From positions 1 through 10,692 of the forward strand of contig JAJYDP010000122.1 of the NCBI GenBank assembly GCA_021777365.1: a stretch of 10,692 nucleotides of DNA, written 5' to 3'. The notes beneath the pieces are model-generated. The model made no database searches, was not told the DNA's origin, and was given only the letters and a program-made list of their open reading frames with translations. Positions 5,953 through 10,692 of this stretch are shown one piece after another. A program made the translations under genes and the position numbers. Origin of the DNA: Chloroflexota bacterium. Its GTDB lineage: Bacteria > Chloroflexota > Limnocylindria > Limnocylindrales > CSP1-4. Every line of letters starts with the position of its first letter. Position 1 is the stretch's first letter.

Positions 5953-6671
5953 GTCAGCGCCTCCCGGCGGTTGCCGCGCAGGCGCTGCACCGTCTTGGCG
6001 ATCGGCATGAAGCCGCGCAGCAGGCGCGACGAGTGCTGCGTCACAAGGGCCGACCCCTCGAGCTGCGCCAGCGCACGGCGCAGGTCCTCGGCGCAGGTGA
6101 TGGGCCCGGGCAGGACCGTGTAGGCGACACCCACCTCGAGCAGGGTGTGGGCGTCCGACGAGGCCACCCCGGGCACGCCGTGGGCGTGGGCGAACTCGGC
6201 GGCCCGGATGTTGGCGTCGCCGAACGGCACCCGCGCGTTGAAGGCCTCGATGTAGTCCACCAGCGGCGCCAGGCGCTCCAGGCGTTCGGCCCCCTCCTTC
6301 GCGGCCGAGCCGCGGAAGCGGTCGAACGGGTGGGGGACGCCGGCCAACCCGCCCTGGGCGTGGATCCGCTCGATCGTCTCCGGGCCGGGCAGCCCGGGCG
6401 GCACGCGCTCCTCGATGAAGAGGGCGATCAGGTCGCCGTCAGCCGAGCGGACCTCCTCGCCCACGATCACGGTGAGCCCCTCGGGGGCCCGCTCGCGCGC
6501 GTGGAGCGCGCCGTCGACGTGCTCGTGGTCCGTGATGGCGAGGTGCGTGATGCCGCGCGCCACCGCCCGCTGCATCGCCGCCTCCGGATCGCTCAGCGAA
6601 TCGAACGAGCGGTTGGTGTGGCAGTGCAGGTCGGCGAAGCAGCGATCCGACGTGAGCGGCCGGTCGCCCAT
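5949..6671 (-). CDS. PHP-domain metal-dependent phosphoesterase
   Basis: This 240-residue protein is a stand-alone PHP domain, related to YciV/RnmAB-type phosphoesterases that act on nucleotides or short RNA. The metal-site motifs are in order: DLHCHTNRSFDS (14-25; H16, H18), AITDHEHVDG (45-54; D48, H49), GEE (E72), VPHPFDRFRG (112-121; H114) and ASSDAH (170-175; D173, H175). All expected ligands seem present, so it should be active. It is shorter than E. coli YciV (about 290 residues), so the exact substrate is uncertain. I start it at ATG 6671: AGGAG lies six bases upstream, against three bases for the adjacent GTG at 6674. The Shine-Dalgarno shares bases with the stop codon of mreB, and its own stop overlaps the next gene's start, so it is locked into the operon. 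Its link to wall growth is unknown. Confidence 0.9.
   Translation of the reverse strand: MGDRPLTSDRCFADLHCHTNRSFDSLSDPEAAMQRAVARGITHLAITDHEHVDGALHARERAPEGLTVIVGEEVRSADGDLIALFIEERVPPGLPGPETIERIHAQGGLAGVPHPFDRFRGSAAKEGAERLERLAPLVDYIEAFNARVPFGDANIRAAEFAHAHGVPGVASSDAHTLLEVGVAYTVLPGPITCAEDLRRALAQLEGSALVTQHSSRLLRGFMPIAKTVQRLRGNRREALT
5960..5965 (-). promoter_or_regulatory. RBS of the flippase-like gene inside the PHP gene
   Basis: GGGAGG on the minus strand, seven bases before ATG 5952, lies inside the last codons of the PHP gene. Together with the ATGA overlap it supports coupled translation. Confidence 0.65.
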
Positions 6672-6677
6672 CACGGG

Positions 6678-6682
6678 CTCCT
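6678..6682 (-). promoter_or_regulatory. RBS of the PHP gene overlapping the mreB stop
   Basis: On the minus strand AGGAG shares its first two bases with the mreB stop codon (TAG). It is six bases from ATG 6671 and only three from GTG 6674, which favours the ATG. Confidence 0.65.
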
Positions 6683-7670
6683 AGACCTGCTGGACGAGCG
6701 ACTTCTTGAAGAAGTCGAAGTGCTCGAGGGCGAGGCCGGTTCCCAGCGCGACACAGTTGAGCGGGTTCTCCGCCACGTGGCAGGGGACGCCGGTGACCTG
6801 GGTGAGCAGCTTGTCGATGTTGCGCAGCAGCGCGCCGCCCCCGGACATCACCATCCCCTTGTCGATGATGTCGCTGGAGAGCTCCGGCGGCGTCTCCTCC
6901 AGGACCTGGCGCACGGCCGCCACCACCTGCTGGAGCGGCTGCTCGATCGCCTCCATCGCCTCGGAGCTGGTGAAGGGAATGGTGCGCGGCAGGCCGGCGA
7001 TCAGGTCCCGGCCCCGGACCTCCATGGTCATCTCGCGGTCGAGCGGCAGGGCGGTGCCGATCTGGATCTTGACCTCCTCCGCGGTCCGCTCGCCGACCAT
7101 CAGGTTGTACTTCTTGCGGATGTAGTTGCCGATCGCGTCGTCGAAGCGGTTGCCGCCCACCCGCAGGCTGGTGCTCACCACGATCCCGCCCAGGGCGATG
7201 ACCGCGATCTCGGTGGTGCCGCCCCCGATGTCGATGACCATGTTCCCCGACGGCCCGCTGATGGGGACGCTGGCGCCGATGGCGGCCGCCAGCGGCTCCT
7301 CGATCAGGTACGCCTCGCGGGCACCGGCCTTCAGGGCCGCGTCGCGCACGGCGCGCTTCTCGACGCTGGTCACCCCCGAGGGGACGCTGATCATCACGTC
7401 GGGCTTCAGCATGGTGCGCCCCGCCTTGCGGATGAAGTAGCGCAGCATGGCCTCGGTGATGACGTAGTCGGCGATCACCCCATCCTTCATGGGGCGGATC
7501 GCCTGGATGTTGTTGGGCGTGCGGCCGATCATCTCCCGGGCCTCCTCGCCGACGGCGACGATGTGGTTCTCGTCGCTGACGGCCACGACGGAGGGTTCCT
7601 GGAGGACGATCCCCCTGCCCTTGACGTAGACGAGCACGTTGGCCGTGCCCAGGTCGATGCCGATCTTCAT
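6681..7670 (-). CDS. mreB: Rod shape-determining protein MreB
   Basis: This 329-residue actin homologue forms membrane-bound filaments that organise the elongation machinery for side-wall peptidoglycan. The nucleotide-binding motifs are in order: phosphate-1 IDLGTAN (5-11), the catalytic-region [11 protein letters not shown], phosphate-2 DIGGGTTE, and the adenosine motif [43 protein letters not shown] and [12 protein letters not shown] are also characteristic. It resembles MreB/Mbl of Gram-positive bacteria. It begins directly with [11 protein letters not shown], so it lacks the few residues that usually precede this strand and help membrane contact in some species; no upstream in-frame start was found. 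Its ATG overlaps the murA TGA (ATGA), and no clear Shine-Dalgarno is seen, so translation is probably coupled to murA. mreC, mreD and penicillin-binding-protein genes are not adjacent, unlike in many bacteria. Confidence 0.97.
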   Translation of the reverse strand: MKIGIDLGTANVLVYVKGRGIVLQEPSVVAVSDENHIVAVGEEAREMIGRTPNNIQAIRPMKDGVIADYVITEAMLRYFIRKAGRTMLKPDVMISVPSGVTSVEKRAVRDAALKAGAREAYLIEEPLAAAIGASVPISGPSGNMVIDIGGGTTEIAVIALGGIVVSTSLRVGGNRFDDAIGNYIRKKYNLMVGERTAEEVKIQIGTALPLDREMTMEVRGRDLIAGLPRTIPFTSSEAMEAIEQPLQQVVAAVRQVLEETPPELSSDIIDKGMVMSGGGALLRNIDKLLTQVTGVPCHVAENPLNCVALGTGLALEHFDFFKKSLVQQV

Positions 7671-9013
7671 GCGGTGGCGATGACGGTCCCTTCTGCGAGG
7701 CGCTCGATGCGGGCACCCAGGCCCACGAACTTGCCCTCGATGTTCTCATAGCCGCGGTGGACATGGTGCGCGCCGCGGATGGTGGTCGTGCCGTCGGCCG
7801 CGAGCGCGGCCAGGATGAGCGAGGCACCCGCCCGCAGGTCGCCGATCTCCACGGTGGTGCCGTGGAGGCGCGACGCGCCGCGGATGACGGCGTGGTGGCC
7901 GTCCTGGACCTGCAGGTCCGCGCCCATGCGGGCCAGCTCGCCCAGCCACTCCAGGCGGTCCTCGAAGATGGTCTCATGCACCCGGCTGGTCCCGCGGGCC
8001 TGGGTCAGCAGGATACAGGTGGGCGGCTGCAGGTCGGTGGCGAAGCCCGGGTACGGGGCGGTGACCACGTCGGCCGCGCGGTACGCGCCGCTGCCGCGGG
8101 GTGCCCCGCGCACCTCGATCGTGTCGCGTCCGCAGGCGACCTGCACGCCCATCTGCATGACCACCTCGAGGAAGGCGCCCAGGTGGTCGCACGGCGCGCC
8201 CCGCAGGGTCACCTCGCCGCCCGTGATGGCCGCGGCGACCACGAACGTCCCGGCCTCGATGCGGTCCGGGACCACGCCGTGCTCGGCGCCCCGCAGCCGG
8301 CGCCGGCCCTGCACCTCGATCGTGTCGGGGGCGGTGCGCTCGATCTCCGCACCCATCTTCTGGAGCATCGCGATCAGGTCGTCCACCTCGGGCTCCTGGG
8401 CCGCGGGGCGGATCACGGTGCGGCCCTCGGCCAGGGTCGCGGCCAGCATGGCGTTCTCGGTCCCCATCACGGTGACGTTGGGGAAGCGGATCTCCGCGCC
8501 GCGCAGGCGCCCGGGTGCCCTGGCGAAGTAGTAGCCGTTGCGGTAGTCGATCTCCGCCCCCATCGCGCGCATCGCGTCCACGTGGAGGTTGACCGGCCGC
8601 CGCCCGATCCGGTCGCCGCCCGGGTTGCTCATGATGACCTGCCCGAAGCGGGCCAGGAGCGGGCCCAGCAGGATGAAGCTGGCGCGCATCTTGGCCGCCG
8701 CCTCCAGCGGGACGAAGAGCCAGTCCACGTCTCCCGAGGCGACCTCGTAGACGTTGGGGGCCGGGTGGTCCACCACCACGCCCAGGTCCCGCAGCGTCTC
8801 CACCATGACGCGCACGTCCTCGATCTCGGGGACGTTGGTGAAGCGGCACCGCTCGCCGGTGAGGGTGGCCGCCGCGAGCAGCTTCAGTGCGGCGTTCTTG
8901 GCCCCGCTGATGACCACCTCGCCGCGCAGCGCCGTGCCGCCCTCCACGCGGAAGACCTCGTGCTCGACGGGCGGGGGCTCGTACTCCCAGTGGAAGAGCC
9001 GGCCTCCGGTCAC
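7667..9013 (-). CDS. murA: UDP-N-acetylglucosamine 1-carboxyvinyltransferase (MurA), Cys-to-Asp form
   Basis: This 448-residue enzyme transfers enolpyruvate from PEP to UDP-GlcNAc, the first committed step of peptidoglycan synthesis, in the cytoplasm. Conserved motifs include [13 protein letters not shown] (36-48, with the K39-N40 pair), [10 protein letters not shown] (181-190), [12 protein letters not shown] (320-331, with the general base D327), [11 protein letters not shown] (392-402) and [10 protein letters not shown]. In the flexible loop [16 protein letters not shown] (129-144), D134 replaces the catalytic Cys of E. coli (C115). This natural variant is active but not alkylated by fosfomycin in mycobacteria. 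Start at GTG 9013 follows the atpC stop by six bases with only a weak Shine-Dalgarno, and the first 18 or so residues precede the normal MurA N-terminus, so the start could lie further in. The stop overlaps the mreB start. Confidence 0.96.
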   Translation of the reverse strand: MTGGRLFHWEYEPPPVEHEVFRVEGGTALRGEVVISGAKNAALKLLAAATLTGERCRFTNVPEIEDVRVMVETLRDLGVVVDHPAPNVYEVASGDVDWLFVPLEAAAKMRASFILLGPLLARFGQVIMSNPGGDRIGRRPVNLHVDAMRAMGAEIDYRNGYYFARAPGRLRGAEIRFPNVTVMGTENAMLAATLAEGRTVIRPAAQEPEVDDLIAMLQKMGAEIERTAPDTIEVQGRRRLRGAEHGVVPDRIEAGTFVVAAAITGGEVTLRGAPCDHLGAFLEVVMQMGVQVACGRDTIEVRGAPRGSGAYRAADVVTAPYPGFATDLQPPTCILLTQARGTSRVHETIFEDRLEWLGELARMGADLQVQDGHHAVIRGASRLHGTTVEIGDLRAGASLILAALAADGTTTIRGAHHVHRGYENIEGKFVGLGARIERLAEGTVIATA

Positions 9014-9019
9014 GATCGG

Positions 9020-9448
9020 CTACCCGTGATGGCGCGGGCCCTCCCGCCGGTGCCGCTCCGCGACCCGGATGCGCAGCAGCGCCTTCTGCAGCCCGGCCCG
9101 GGCCCGGGCGAGGTCGGCGGGCTCCAGGTACGTGGCCTCGAGCGTGCGCTCCGCTTCCTCGCGTGCGTGGCGGGCGCGCTCGAGGTCGATCTCGGATCCC
9201 AGCTCGGCGGTCTCCGCCATGACCACCACGCGATCCGGGCGCACCTGGAGGAAGCCGCCGGCGATGGCGAAGGCGTCCACCTCGCCGCCCTTGCGGATGC
9301 GCAGCTCTCCCAGGCCCAGCGTGGTCAGCAGCGGCGCGTGGTGGGGCAGAATGCCGAGCTCGCCCTCCACCCCGGGGCACACCACCTCGTCGACGTCGTC
9401 GGAGAAGGCGAGCCGCTCGGGGGTCACGATGTCGAGCCGGATGGGCAT
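9020..9448 (-). CDS. atpC: F-type ATP synthase epsilon subunit
   Basis: This 142-residue subunit of the F1 central stalk couples rotation to catalysis and can restrain ATP hydrolysis through its C-terminal helices. The N-terminal beta-sandwich (1-85) carries the family motifs IVTPERLAFSDDVDEVVCPG, EGELGILPHHAPLLTTL (28-44) and AIAGGFLQV (61-69). The C-terminal helical hairpin (about 88-133) is full length, with an Ala/Arg-rich LARARAGLQKALLRIRVAE second helix, so hydrolysis control is possible. A short basic His-containing tail follows. ATG 9448 has GGGAGG seven bases upstream. It follows atpD by 64 bases, and murA starts six bases after its stop, so it is the last ATP synthase gene and is joined to the wall genes. 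Confidence 0.96.
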   Translation of the reverse strand: MPIRLDIVTPERLAFSDDVDEVVCPGVEGELGILPHHAPLLTTLGLGELRIRKGGEVDAFAIAGGFLQVRPDRVVVMAETAELGSEIDLERARHAREEAERTLEATYLEPADLARARAGLQKALLRIRVAERHRREGPRHHG

Positions 9449-9455
9449 CAGCGCG

Positions 9456-9478
9456 CCTCCCGTACCACTGCCGGGTAC
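9456..9478 (-). promoter_or_regulatory. RBS of atpC with adjoining small hairpin
   Basis: On the minus strand GGGAGG (9461-9456) is the Shine-Dalgarno of atpC. Just before it GTACC and GGTAC (9478-9474 and 9466-9462) can form a 5-bp stem. An alternative pairing of CCCG (9475-9472) with CGGG (9462-9459) would cover the Shine-Dalgarno. The stems are short and may have no role. Confidence 0.3.
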
Positions 9479-9512
9479 AGGGTAGTCGCTGCGCGGCCCC
9501 GCCGTGACAGGA

Positions 9513-10692
<1,180 letters not shown>

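Overview
The window is very GC-rich, with strong G/C third-position preference on both strands, and carries mostly chromosomal housekeeping genes. The order atpD-atpC-murA-mreB on one strand, a long-form ribosome hibernation factor next to comF, and starts that look either leaderless or Shine-Dalgarno-led suggest a GC-rich, rod-forming Terrabacteria lineage. Chloroflexota (Limnocylindria-like groups) or a deep actinobacterial relative are the best guesses. This placement is inference; no rRNA or lineage-specific marker is present.

Layout, left to right. 1-394 (minus): the start of a DinB-family protein that runs off the left edge. 624-1286 (plus): comF, then 1385-1972 (plus): hpf with an excellent ribosome binding site. 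2033-2234 (minus): a broken DUF2087 gene. 2239-2829 (minus): an intact ArsR-type HTH plus DUF2087 regulator. 3052-4089 (plus): nfo, endonuclease IV with all nine zinc ligands. 4185-4646 (plus): a small Xre-type regulator. 4697-4728: a perfect 12-bp hairpin in the convergent gap.

4819-10692 (minus) is one tightly packed run, transcribed right to left: atpD (N-terminus beyond the right edge), atpC, murA, mreB, a PHP-domain phosphoesterase and a flippase-like membrane protein. Two junctions are 4-base ATGA overlaps and one Shine-Dalgarno overlaps the preceding stop codon. The last ATP synthase subunits are therefore probably co-expressed with the first committed step of peptidoglycan synthesis (MurA), the cytoskeletal organiser of wall growth (MreB) and an envelope-lipid membrane protein.

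The points most worth a second look are: MurA has Asp where the fosfomycin-reactive Cys normally sits; a second DUF2087 copy is decaying beside the intact regulator; a TANNNT-like -10 box lies exactly six bases before ATG at three genes (dinB, nfo, xre), implying leaderless transcripts; and inverted repeats sit in the promoters of both regulators. I saw no CRISPR array, tRNA, rRNA, insertion sequence or defence system, and no convincing sign of a wholly new multi-gene system.
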